From Nitrospina sp. (GTDB taxonomy: Bacteria; Nitrospinota; Nitrospinia; Nitrospinales; VA-1), in assembly GCA_018664975.1 (NCBI GenBank), contig JABIXH010000029.1:1-34872 (forward strand): a DNA stretch of 34,872 nucleotides, written 5' to 3'. Numbering within the stretch: position 1 is the stretch's first letter; each line of letters starts with the position of its first letter. Of this stretch, positions 1 through 7,627 are shown in pieces. Position numbers and translations under genes: made by a program. The notes below the pieces were generated by a model, which was not told where the DNA came from, did no database searches, and was given only the letters and a program-made list of their open reading frames with translations.

Positions 1-2
1 AT

Positions 3-989
3 ATTGGAGAAACGCACGACAACCTGGAAGCCCACAAGGTGCAGTTGCAAGTCCTCCAGCATCTATCAGAAAAATATCAGGTGGCGATTGGGCTGGAAAT
101 GTTTCGCCGCTCGAGTCAGGAAAGCTTGGATCTATGGAATCAGGGTAAGCTTCCAATCCGGGAATTTAAAAACCTCTTCCACGCAAATTGGGGTGGGGGT
201 TTTGGCCTCTATCAACCTATTTTTGAATTTGCCAAATCTCGCAGTCTACCTTTAATCGGACTCAAATCCGCCCGTGAGGTTGAAAACCATTTCCGTTCAG
301 GAGACCCAGCTCCCGGCAATACACTTTATCCAGAAATCGATGACACAGATCCCTATCACCGGGCTTTCTCTCTTTCTGCATTCGGGGGCCACCGTGGCAC
401 CGCCAAGGCACTGGAAAAACCTTATCGGATGTTATTGTTGTGGGAAGAAACCATGGCCCAAACTGTGGCGGAGTTTTTACGCGATCCCAAAAATAAAGAT
501 AAAAAACTGGTGGTACTTGTAGGTGGATTTCATGTTCAATATGGATTCGGCATCCCAAAACGTGCCTACCGAAGAATTCCGCACAAATATTCCATCATTC
601 AACCGAGTATCACTGAAATTCCCGATAACCTGAAGGATCGGGAAATGACGGTAGAAAAAGTTTCCATCCCTCTTTACTCTTCAGATTTTGCCTGGAAAGT
701 GGAATACAAAGTTCCCGCTAAAAATAAAGTTAAGCTGGGAGTTCGGCTTGCTCAGAAAAAGGAGGGTGGTGTGCTCATTAAATCTGTTGCAGAGAATTCC
801 AACGCCCAAAGGGCCGGCATAAAAACGGGGGACCTTCTACTCAGCATGGATGGCAAAACTCTAACCGGGGTCGAGGATATTTTGGAACAACTACAAACCA
901 AAAATTTCAACGACAGGTCTATATTCCACCTTCAACGTGGAAATCAAATGCTCACGGTTGAAATGGTATATAAAAAATCAAAACTTTAA
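3..989 (+). CDS. ChaN-like haem-binding protein with C-terminal PDZ domain, 5' partial
   Basis: The reading frame is already open at base 3, so the N-terminus, probably with an export signal, lies outside the window. The first visible residues are IGETHDN, the GExH signature of the ChaN/DUF399 (Cofac_haem_bdg, Tiki-like) family, which binds haem cofactors at the cell surface. Further family-like segments are GLEMF, the NHFRSGDP region and LVVLVGGFHVQYGFGIP. The last ~85 residues (from KLGVRLAQ) look like a PDZ domain: a GVLIKSV strand, then AQRAGIKTGDLLLSMDG, the usual PDZ ligand-groove and 'AGL/GD-I' pattern. The ChaN-PDZ combination suggests an envelope protein that senses or handles haem or a peptide partner. 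The GTG at 39 is not the true start because conserved sequence precedes it. Family call is firm; role is inferred. Confidence 0.8.
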   Translation: MGETHDNLEAHKVQLQVLQHLSEKYQVAIGLEMFRRSSQESLDLWNQGKLPIREFKNLFHANWGGGFGLYQPIFEFAKSRSLPLIGLKSAREVENHFRSGDPAPGNTLYPEIDDTDPYHRAFSLSAFGGHRGTAKALEKPYRMLLLWEETMAQTVAEFLRDPKNKDKKLVVLVGGFHVQYGFGIPKRAYRRIPHKYSIIQPSITEIPDNLKDREMTVEKVSIPLYSSDFAWKVEYKVPAKNKVKLGVRLAQKKEGGVLIKSVAENSNAQRAGIKTGDLLLSMDGKTLTGVEDILEQLQTKNFNDRSIFHLQRGNQMLTVEMVYKKSKL

Positions 990-1023
990 ACCCTGCCTTC
1001 ATCATTACCAAATAAGCGCAATA

Positions 1024-1050
1024 TTAAACCTCACCAATTTGTCGGTTTAA
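1024..1050. terminator. Possible bidirectional terminator between convergent genes
   Basis: A 7-bp perfect inverted repeat, TTAAACC at 1024-1030 and GGTTTAA at 1044-1050, encloses a 13-base loop. It sits just where the ChaN-PDZ gene and the leftward TPR gene converge and overlaps the stop codon of the latter. It has no T-run on either strand, so an intrinsic terminator is only a guess. Confidence 0.25.
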
Positions 1051-3026
1051 AGTAGTGCCGCTTCAAGAGTTTTTCGAAATAAATCAAACCTGGGGTTGAG
1101 CCTTACGGCTTCCCTGAAGTGAGTGACGGCTTCTTGCGTTTCTCCCTTTTGGAATAGAACATTACCAAGACTAAAATGTGCAAGAGCATAGTCAGGGTTT
1201 ATTCCAATAGCTTTCCTGAAGTGAACAATGGCTTCATCCGACTTCCCATTCTGAGCCAAAGCTATTCCTATATTCGTGTGCGGCATTGCCAGGCCAGGGT
1301 TTACTCTTATGGCTTCTTTGAATTGAATAATAGCTTCCTCCAGTTTCCCTGTTTTAGCTAAAGTCGTTCCAAGATTACTATAGGCCAAAGCGTTGTCAGG
1401 GCTAATTTTAATAGCTTTCCTGAAATGAGTGATCGCTTCTTCCATTTCACCTTTATAAAGCATTGCCGATCCAAGATTAATGTAGGCCAAGGAATTATCA
1501 GGTTTCACCCTAATGGCTTCTTTGAAATAAACTATGGCTTCATCAGATTCATTTACTTTTCTTAGAACATTTCCAAGATTATTATAGGGTTTGGAAAATT
1601 CAGGATTAATTTTTATTGCGGTTTTGTATTGGGTAATGGCATCTGCAAACCGCCCTTCTCTTTTCAAGGCAAACCCAAGGTTGTTATATGCCCTGGCAAA
1701 TTCCGGGTATATATTGGACTGAACTTTGATGGCGTGCTTCCAGAGTGTCACACCATCCTTCCAGTGCCCAACTTGCATCCAAGTAACAACCATGAGAGGG
1801 ATTAGGAGCCCTGCGAAAATAATAGGTGTCTTTTTCTTGTATCTCCACTTATTAAGTAAGTCAGGCAAACCCCATGCAATGATAATAAATATGCCAATGA
1901 GGGGCACATAGGCGTAGCGGTCTGCCATGGCCTGCGCCCCAACCTGTACAAGCCCGATCACAGGTATCAAAGTACCCAGATACCAAAACCATCCAGCCCC
2001 AAGATAGGGTTTGCTACGGGCTTTTCTTATTACCCATAAGGTTAAAAACAAAAGCAATAGCGCAGACAAAAGACCCTTCCAGACCGGCAAAGCATTTTCC
2101 GGGTGTGGATAAAAAATCGATAGCCCACTGGGCCACACCATCTTTTGCAGGTAAGACAAATAAGAAACAAAAGCATTAACAATGCGCTCTTGCACTGGAA
2201 AAGCCTCAACAGATTTGACTGCGCCACCCAATTTTTGAACCATGAAAGTGGTAATGATAGAGCCTATAGTCAACACAAACAGAGGAATTTTTTCCTGAAT
2301 CAAACGGGAGAAAGAAGCCTGGCTTCCAGTTTGCTCACCGTGCAAATTTTCTTTTTGGTTCTCGGGCTTCCAGCGGTTCAATGGCCAATAGTCCAACAAG
2401 AGAAGTACAAAAGGTAAAGTGACCAACATGGGCTTCGACATAAGGCCCAAGGCCAGAAACAGAGCCACCCAACCATATTTCCCGATAGTTGGCTTTTCAG
2501 CATATCGGATATAAGCCCATAGGGTTAGTAACCAAAAAAAAGTGCTCAGAACATTTTTTCGTTCTGATATCCATGCAATGGATTCGACATTCAAGGGATG
2601 CAATGCAAATAGTGCCGCTACAAAACCGCTTTGCCATAATGCTCCCGTCATTCGAAGAAAAACTATAAATAGTAAAAGCACGCTGGCAATATGTATCCCC
2701 AAATTAGTCAGCAGATGACCTTTAGGGGTTGACCCATAAAGCTGGTAATCCAACATATGCGAAAACCATGTTATCGGATGCCAATTAGCCGCATGATGTG
2801 AGGTGAAAGCCCAGGTAATACTCTCGGGGGTGAAACCTGCTTTTATATGCCAGTTCTGCGTTATATATTCAATGTCATCAAAATAAATAAACCCATGGTC
2901 TAGTATCTGCAAGTAAACAGCAAGCGTTGCTATTACCAAGGAAATACAGATAAAAATTTTCAGTGCTCTGTCCGATTCTTCTGTAAGTGGACGAACAAAT
3001 TTCTTTTTCCGTAATCGGTTTCTCAT
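1047..3026 (-). CDS. TMTC-like polytopic membrane protein with C-terminal TPR repeats
   Basis: 659 residues. A positively charged cytoplasmic start (RNRLRKKKF) is followed by a first membrane segment and then a GT-C-like region: FIYFDDIEYITQN, ANWHPITWFSHMLD, a run of hydrophobic segments, and ERKNVLSTFFWLLTLWAY. This arrangement, acidic DD pair in the first periplasmic loop and about ten membrane spans to residue ~430, is that of bacterial relatives of eukaryotic TMTC O-mannosyltransferase-like proteins. From about residue 440 to the end there are six tandem 34-residue TPR units (pattern AYNNLGxxL...A...YKxAIxINP). The TPR part should face the periplasm and bind protein partners. Glycosyl transfer is a family-level inference, not shown. 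It is transcribed divergently from the SGNH-like gene, a plausible partner in surface glycan or protein modification. Confidence 0.8.
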   Translation of the reverse strand: MRNRLRKKKFVRPLTEESDRALKIFICISLVIATLAVYLQILDHGFIYFDDIEYITQNWHIKAGFTPESITWAFTSHHAANWHPITWFSHMLDYQLYGSTPKGHLLTNLGIHIASVLLLFIVFLRMTGALWQSGFVAALFALHPLNVESIAWISERKNVLSTFFWLLTLWAYIRYAEKPTIGKYGWVALFLALGLMSKPMLVTLPFVLLLLDYWPLNRWKPENQKENLHGEQTGSQASFSRLIQEKIPLFVLTIGSIITTFMVQKLGGAVKSVEAFPVQERIVNAFVSYLSYLQKMVWPSGLSIFYPHPENALPVWKGLLSALLLLFLTLWVIRKARSKPYLGAGWFWYLGTLIPVIGLVQVGAQAMADRYAYVPLIGIFIIIAWGLPDLLNKWRYKKKTPIIFAGLLIPLMVVTWMQVGHWKDGVTLWKHAIKVQSNIYPEFARAYNNLGFALKREGRFADAITQYKTAIKINPEFSKPYNNLGNVLRKVNESDEAIVYFKEAIRVKPDNSLAYINLGSAMLYKGEMEEAITHFRKAIKISPDNALAYSNLGTTLAKTGKLEEAIIQFKEAIRVNPGLAMPHTNIGIALAQNGKSDEAIVHFRKAIGINPDYALAHFSLGNVLFQKGETQEAVTHFREAVRLNPRFDLFRKTLEAALL

Positions 3027-3244
3027 TTTAAATTTCAGTTTATTTGCTAGGAAAACAAATTTTCAATGGTTTTTAGTGTCAAATGGAAAACACCGGTATA
3101 TACTCCCCTTAGATAGGACATTATTTTTCAACCCCGCCTAACTTTTTAGCAGACTAAACTTCATTACAAGTTTGCACATTTTCGCAGTTATAGACGACGA
3201 TCTGCTAAAAATTTCTAAAAGGCAAAACCAACCGCACCAAACTG

Positions 3245-4390
3245 ATGAAGCAATTTCTGTCAGGATTACAAAAATTCTTCTTCCGCATTTTTTTTATATC
3301 GTTTCCTTCGCTGATCCTTCTGATTATTGTATTAGAACTGGGCATCAGGGCTTTCCTTCCTGTGAGTGATTTTCCAGACACAACCTTTCACCCTGCCCTA
3401 GGCAACCATTTCCTATCCAATCAACGGGGATTTTTCATTAAGGGAATGCATTCAGAAATACGAGGCAAATTCCGAATAAACCAGCAAGGATGGAATTCCC
3501 CTCATGATTATACTGCAAACACACCTCTAAAAACTTACAGGATAGCCGTTATCGGAGATTCCTACATCGAAGCCCTGCAAGTCGATTATGATAAATCCTA
3601 CCCATACCTGCTAGAAAAATATATTAATGCTGAAGAAACCATGCTACAGGACGTGGAGGTCTACAGCTTTGGCCATTCAGGGGCCCAATTGGCACAGTAT
3701 CTGAACGTGTTGCGCCACGTTACCCAGAAATACCAGCCCGATCTTGTGGTCTTCAATATCGTCTACAATGATTTCATAGAAAGTCTGCATGATCATAGTC
3801 GCAAGGACAACCTATCTTTGGAATATTCTGGAGAAAGCTTTTCTGAAATTATGCCTCGCCCCATGAACACACTGGGTCTAAAAAAGTTTTTAAGAAAATC
3901 AGCGCTGGCAAGATACCTGATCTTGAACATGGATATTGCTAATAGAATAAGACCGTTCACTCATTTTTTTTACGCAGACATTCCACAATATAATGCCAAT
4001 GTGAATTCTACTTACCTTGATAAAGACCTGTCATTTCTGAAAAATATGATCGAGTACGTTTTTATTCAATCCTTGAACGCGCTCAAACCCATTGATGCCC
4101 GCCTGCTTTTAATTCTAGATGCCAATCGGGCTTCAATATATGAGAATGCTTCTCTTAATGACTCCAAGATTCATCTGTTTCAAGAAGCAACTAAAGCAAC
4201 CGCCGAAAATCTTAATATCCCACTTTTAGAATTGGACCCTGTTTTTAGGGAAACCTGGAAATTGGAGAAAAAGAAGTTTGAGTTTAAATTCGATGGGCAC
4301 TGGAATGGTTATGCTCACCGTATTATTTCGGAAACATTGAAGAGCCGGATAATTTTACATTTGGGAAACACAAATAAGAAGAGCAAGTAA
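3245..4390 (+). CDS. SGNH/GDSL hydrolase-like membrane-anchored protein
   Basis: 381 residues. One N-terminal membrane anchor (about 12-38, IFFISFPSLILLIIVLELG) places the rest in the periplasm. Block I of the SGNH fold is seen as AVIGDSYIEA with G104-D105-S106, and the C-terminal catalytic pair as FDGHWN (D350, H352). VFNIVYNDF is the likely block III with Asn. The layout resembles AlgX/AlgJ-like and other SGNH acyl-esterases or acyltransferases acting on envelope glycans. Substrate cannot be told. The start is the ATG at 3245; no clear Shine-Dalgarno site precedes it. The gene is divergent from the TMTC-like gene across 218 bases in which I see no convincing promoter. Codon use looks like that of its neighbours. 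Confidence 0.75.
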   Translation: MKQFLSGLQKFFFRIFFISFPSLILLIIVLELGIRAFLPVSDFPDTTFHPALGNHFLSNQRGFFIKGMHSEIRGKFRINQQGWNSPHDYTANTPLKTYRIAVIGDSYIEALQVDYDKSYPYLLEKYINAEETMLQDVEVYSFGHSGAQLAQYLNVLRHVTQKYQPDLVVFNIVYNDFIESLHDHSRKDNLSLEYSGESFSEIMPRPMNTLGLKKFLRKSALARYLILNMDIANRIRPFTHFFYADIPQYNANVNSTYLDKDLSFLKNMIEYVFIQSLNALKPIDARLLLILDANRASIYENASLNDSKIHLFQEATKATAENLNIPLLELDPVFRETWKLEKKKFEFKFDGHWNGYAHRIISETLKSRIILHLGNTNKKSK

Positions 4391-4623
4391 AACTCCCAAC
4401 ATGGTCTGCAAGATCACATTTTATACTTTCCTGCACATCCCTAATTCACGTCTGTGGTACTTACTACTTCAAAAATGCAATCAACATAAAAAACTATTTT
4501 CCAAGTCTAATTCCCTTTAAACAGGGATGACTCAACATAAAAATTCTGACAACAGATTAAAGAAGTGCTCTAGCCGCTTCTACTCCAACGGTTAACACAT
4601 GTTTAAAAGAAAAAAATTATCAA

Positions 4624-5019
4624 TTAGAAATCCGTTTTCTTGTGCAATTGTAAATAGTATTTTTCCAAATCCTTCACCGAAAACATTCCCACGATTTTAT
4701 TGTTCCTTATCACGGGGATATGGCGAATTTTTTTTGTTTCTATGATAGAACATGCCTCGGCAATAGTTTGATTTTCGTCAATAGTATTTGCAATTTTTGT
4801 CATCACCGATGATATTTTAACGGCTTTGGGATCGCACTCTCCTTTTAAAACCAGAAACATCCAATCCGTTTTTGTAATAATCCCAACGTATTCCCCACCT
4901 TCCTCGACTAATAGCGCGCTAACCTTGTTTTCATACATCTTGTCAACCGCTTCATAAGCATACTTATCAGGACTTGTTGAAAAAAGTTGGGTACTCATAT
5001 ATTGACCGACTTTATTCAT
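4624..5019 (-). CDS. CBS-domain pair protein
   Basis: 131 residues made only of two CBS domains (about 8-60 and 72-126). Typical CBS elements are YEAVDKMYENKVSALLVEEGGEYVGIITKTDW and the second copy AEACSIIETKKIRHIPVIRNNKIVGMFSVKDL. Stand-alone CBS pairs (Bateman modules) bind adenosine nucleotides or related ligands and report cell energy state to partners. No effector domain is fused, so it must act through another protein. A strong Shine-Dalgarno sequence (AAGGAG) lies 7-8 bases upstream of the ATG, predicting good expression. It lies 107 bases downstream of the ABC ATPase in the same direction. Confidence 0.9.
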   Translation of the reverse strand: MNKVGQYMSTQLFSTSPDKYAYEAVDKMYENKVSALLVEEGGEYVGIITKTDWMFLVLKGECDPKAVKISSVMTKIANTIDENQTIAEACSIIETKKIRHIPVIRNNKIVGMFSVKDLEKYYLQLHKKTDF

Positions 5020-5126
5020 CTCAAAACTCCTTCTACAAGTAATAAAATCTGTTCTTGATCAAATGCCCACCGGTGTGGGAAGCAAGGGGACATAGAATTA
5101 TTTATCCAGTTATATCTCTGGGTTGG

Positions 5127-5873
5127 TTATTGCTCTTGAAGCCCATCATTGCCTTGGTTTGTCAATTTCAAAAACACTGCTTCCAGGTCACCATGCTGGT
5201 GTTCAGCCTGAGAGCGCAATTGTTCCACCGTTCCCAATGCTATCATTTTTCCTTTTTGAATAATTCCCACTCTGTGACACATTGCCTCGGCCACCCCTAA
5301 GGAGTGGGTGGACATAAAAATCGTCGTGCCATTTTCGCATAAATCCTGAAATAATTGTTTCACTTGGCGCGCACCCTTGGGGTCAAGTCCGACAAGCGGT
5401 TCATCAACAATGATTAACTTTGGGTTATGAAACAGTGCTCCGGCAATGATGAGCTTTTGCCTCATACCATGCGAATAGCCTTCGATTAATTCATCAGCGA
5501 AGTCTTGTAAATCAAAAAGGGTGAAATACTTTTCTGCCCTATCGCGAACAGCATTCAAATCCAGAGAGTACATGCCTGCCACAAATTCAAGATATTCCCA
5601 CCCTGTCAGCTTGTTATAAAGAAAGGGCCGGTCAGGAATGTAGCCAATGATTTTTTTTACCCGAATCGGGTCCTGTTCCAAGTCTATCCCATCTATGCAA
5701 ATAGTCCCACTGGAGGGTTTGAGGAGTCCGACTAAAAGTTTGATAGTTGTAGTTTTTCCCGCTCCGTTCGGGCCGATAAAGCCAAACAACTCCCCAGACG
5801 GGATTTCCAGATTGAGTTCGTCTACCGCCAGAACTGAATCATATTTTTTAACCAGTCGGTTAATTGATATCAC
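5127..5873 (-). CDS. ABC transporter ATP-binding protein (ABC-2/drug-export type)
   Basis: 248 residues, the full length of a single ABC nucleotide-binding domain. Walker A is GPNGAGKT (34-41), the signature is YSHGMRQKL, Walker B is LIIVDEPLVGLD and the switch His is in STHSL. The Q-loop region reads GYIPDRPFLY, with Asp where many family members have Gln or Glu. Best matches by pattern are CcmA/YhaQ-like ATPases that pair with ABC-2 permeases. No permease gene lies on either side, so the partner must be elsewhere or absent. The start is GTG at 5873, chosen because GGAGG sits nine bases upstream. That site is buried in a 17-base hairpin (see the separate entry), which suggests control of translation. 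Confidence 0.9.
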   Translation of the reverse strand: MISINRLVKKYDSVLAVDELNLEIPSGELFGFIGPNGAGKTTTIKLLVGLLKPSSGTICIDGIDLEQDPIRVKKIIGYIPDRPFLYNKLTGWEYLEFVAGMYSLDLNAVRDRAEKYFTLFDLQDFADELIEGYSHGMRQKLIIAGALFHNPKLIIVDEPLVGLDPKGARQVKQLFQDLCENGTTIFMSTHSLGVAEAMCHRVGIIQKGKMIALGTVEQLRSQAEHQHGDLEAVFLKLTNQGNDGLQEQ

Positions 5874-5890
5874 AACGGAGAGCCTCCGTT
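5874..5890 (-). promoter_or_regulatory. Hairpin covering the Shine-Dalgarno site of the ABC ATPase
   Basis: On the minus strand the mRNA reads AACGGAG-GCT-CTCCGTT immediately before the GTG start codon. The two arms are a perfect 7-bp inverted repeat with a 3-base loop. The only good Shine-Dalgarno sequence (GGAGG) lies in the 5' arm and loop, so folding would hide it. The repeat is seen directly; the regulatory role is inference. It could instead be a DNA operator. Confidence 0.45.
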
Positions 5891-5933
5891 AGCAAAATGC
5901 CATTTAAAATATTAGTAACGAACATCTTGGCGG

Positions 5934-6206
5934 CTAGCGGACGATCTCAAAAGTGTTTAAGCCTTGGGGAGGGACCCACTCTAAATCCAGAGCTGAAACC
6001 TGAGACGCGGGCGGGCCAATTCTGCACCAACTTATAAAATGCTCAAGTATTGCTTTTTCTCCTTCAGCATGTATTTCAACCGTGCCATCTGGACAGTTTT
6101 TTGCCCAACCGCATACCCCCAATTGCATTGCCCGCTCTTGAGTACCTCCTCGAAACCAAACTCCCTGGACCCGGCCACTGACAATTATATGAACGGCGGA
6201 ACTCAT
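5934..6206 (-). CDS. acyP: Acylphosphatase
   Basis: 90 residues, the usual size. The family signature is complete: VSGRVQGVWFRGGTQERAMQLGVCGWAKNCPDGTVEIHAEG. The Arg of VWFR and the Asn of AKNCPDG are the two catalytic residues of acylphosphatases, which hydrolyse carboxyl-phosphate bonds (acyl phosphates such as 1,3-bisphosphoglycerate or carbamoyl phosphate) in the cytoplasm. A cysteine replaces the residue after the catalytic Asn, where Leu, Val or Asp are more often seen. It follows the 79-residue unknown by 28 bases and precedes the ABC ATPase by 60, so a leftward operon is likely. Confidence 0.93.
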   Translation of the reverse strand: MSSAVHIIVSGRVQGVWFRGGTQERAMQLGVCGWAKNCPDGTVEIHAEGEKAILEHFISWCRIGPPASQVSALDLEWVPPQGLNTFEIVR

Positions 6207-6234
6207 CGGTATAACACTCTAATTTCAACAGAAA

Positions 6235-6474
6235 CTACGGACTCTTCCGAAATGCGTCATCAAATAAATGCTGAATTTCCCGGTAGACTTGAAATTTGCT
6301 TCCGTCCCCGATTTTTTCTCCAAACTTGCCCAAGTCACGCATGATCCGTTGAAACTCCTGGGTCTGTCCCTTGAAATTATCAATGAGAGGACGAAAATAC
6401 AATTGCTCGTCCTCATCCAATCGATCACAAATTTCACGGAGCCGGGTTTTTAAAGGTTCAAAGTTTCGTTCCAT
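6235..6474 (-). CDS. Small conserved-looking hypothetical protein (79 aa)
   Basis: I do not recognise this protein. It is strongly charged and predicted wholly helical (MERNFEPLKTRLREICDRL, then EDEQLYFRPLIDNFKGQTQEF), with no signal peptide or membrane segment, so a cytoplasmic helical-bundle or coiled protein. It is kept as a gene because it lies in line with acylphosphatase (28-base gap) and the cyclic-nucleotide-binding gene, on the same strand, and fills the space between them. An overlapping 70-residue frame (6225-6437) lacks protein-like composition. The ribosome site is weak (GAAGG 13 bases away). Confidence 0.55.
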   Translation of the reverse strand: MERNFEPLKTRLREICDRLDEDEQLYFRPLIDNFKGQTQEFQRIMRDLGKFGEKIGDGSKFQVYREIQHLFDDAFRKSP

Positions 6475-6571
6475 ATTTTGATACTAGCCTTCAATGAATC
6501 AGATTGCAATTGGGATAAAAGATGGCGGGAAAATCTTGCTGAATTTTTAAATCGGGTTGGAAACCAATGTC

Positions 6572-6895
6572 TTATTTCATTCGTTCTTTCATGATTGATT
6601 TTAAGCGAACTACGGCGGGGCTGTTATCCGGGAGTGTTAGAAACTTTTCGCGGGTTAAAACAGCAACTTCACAATCTTCTAAAGCTATTACCGATGCAGA
6701 GCGCTCGCCAGCGGAAATCAAAGCCATTTCCCCAAACAAGTCATTCTCTTTCAGTTGAGCGAGTACTTTTTTGTTACCTTCGCTATCTTCCCGATAAACT
6801 TCCACCTTTCCCTTTTTAATCAGGAACGCACTCGTACCATGAGTGCCCTGGCGAACAATTTTTTTTCCCTTGCGATATTCCTTAGTGACAAACAT
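6572..6895 (-). CDS. Stand-alone cyclic nucleotide-binding domain protein
   Basis: 107 residues covering the beta-roll of a CRP-type cNMP-binding domain and little else. It has the opening YRKGKKIVRQGTHGTSAFLIKKGKVEVYRE, and the phosphate-binding cassette FGEMALISAGERSASVIA with the key Glu (GE) and Arg (ERSAS) residues intact, so ligand binding is plausible. There is no helix-turn-helix or other output domain, so it cannot act as a CRP-like transcription factor by itself. It may be a small regulatory subunit. The usual first helix before the beta-roll is very short. It reads toward the 79-aa gene after 97 bases. Confidence 0.85.
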   Translation of the reverse strand: MFVTKEYRKGKKIVRQGTHGTSAFLIKKGKVEVYREDSEGNKKVLAQLKENDLFGEMALISAGERSASVIALEDCEVAVLTREKFLTLPDNSPAVVRLKSIMKERMK

Positions 6896-7069
6896 GATGC
6901 TCTTTCGGCTCCATTACGCAAGCAAGTGGTATCGCTGATACTATAAAAAATTTTGCTCTGATTTTCAATCCCTCCCAATGTGGGACTACCTCTAACTCAT
7001 TAAAAATCAATCCTTCCTCAAGAAAAATCATTTCCTTTTGAATCTTCAGTTACGCCTTTTACAATTCAT

Positions 7070-7609
7070 CTAATTCTGGTGATCCATGGATATGGATGAC
7101 GAAAGACCCTGATACTTTAAATTCAGAAACTTTAATTGTCGTTGTACTTTTCTCATTTGCGTGTGGTTTCTTTTTTGGGAATATAATTCCTGTGCTCTAA
7201 GCATATGCTTTATGGCATTCGGGCCATCCTTTAACAAGTCATAGGCTTTACTCAGATTATAATGCGCCACAGCATATTTGGGATTGAGCTTAATAGCTTC
7301 CTGATAGGCATCCACCTCATCTTCATGCCTTCCCAAGGCCAGGTAGGCCATTCCCAGATCAAAATAAGCCACCGCATCCAGGGGATCCTCCTGAATAATT
7401 TTCTTGTGCCTTAAAATCTCCGCTTTAGCTCCCTGAAGATAAGTTTTAAAATCAATAGCCAGTGTCTCTTTCACTTGGGCCGCTAAGATACCTGTTAATA
7501 CCAACAATACGAATAGTCCTTTGGCTACAGAATAAATAATGGTATGACCTTTCCAGAAGGAAAGAAAAGTGCAAAGGCGTAAACAGGATATCATTCCCCA
7601 ATGTATCAT
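7070..7609 (-). CDS. Exported or anchored TPR protein
   Basis: Up to 179 residues. A hydrophobic segment SVAKGLFVLLVLTGILAAQV is a signal peptide or anchor, followed by about two to three TPR units: DPLDAVAYFDLGMAYLALGRHEDEVDAYQEAIKLNPKYAVAHYNLSKAYDLL. The last 35 residues are basic and helical. The annotated ATG at 7609 is only 18 bases from the divergent aldo/keto reductase start and yields an atypical cysteine-containing leader; a start nearer the hydrophobic segment (around 7540-7515) would leave room for two promoters, but I see no ATG/GTG/TTG with a good ribosome site there. Start therefore uncertain. Function unknown beyond protein-protein interaction. Confidence 0.75.
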   Translation of the reverse strand: MIHWGMISCLRLCTFLSFWKGHTIIYSVAKGLFVLLVLTGILAAQVKETLAIDFKTYLQGAKAEILRHKKIIQEDPLDAVAYFDLGMAYLALGRHEDEVDAYQEAIKLNPKYAVAHYNLSKAYDLLKDGPNAIKHMLRAQELYSQKRNHTQMRKVQRQLKFLNLKYQGLSSSISMDHQN

Positions 7610-7627
7610 TAATTTTGAAAGGCAGGC

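Noticed and set aside
1161-1690. Near-periodic repeats in DNA that could look like a tandem repeat or CRISPR
   Set aside because: They are the 102-base coding units of six TPR motifs in the TMTC-like gene.
5066-5079. Hairpin CCCAC-CGGT-GTGGG between the ABC ATPase and CBS genes, next to a TTGATC half-site
   Set aside because: No T-run for termination and only half of an FNR-like site; too little to call.
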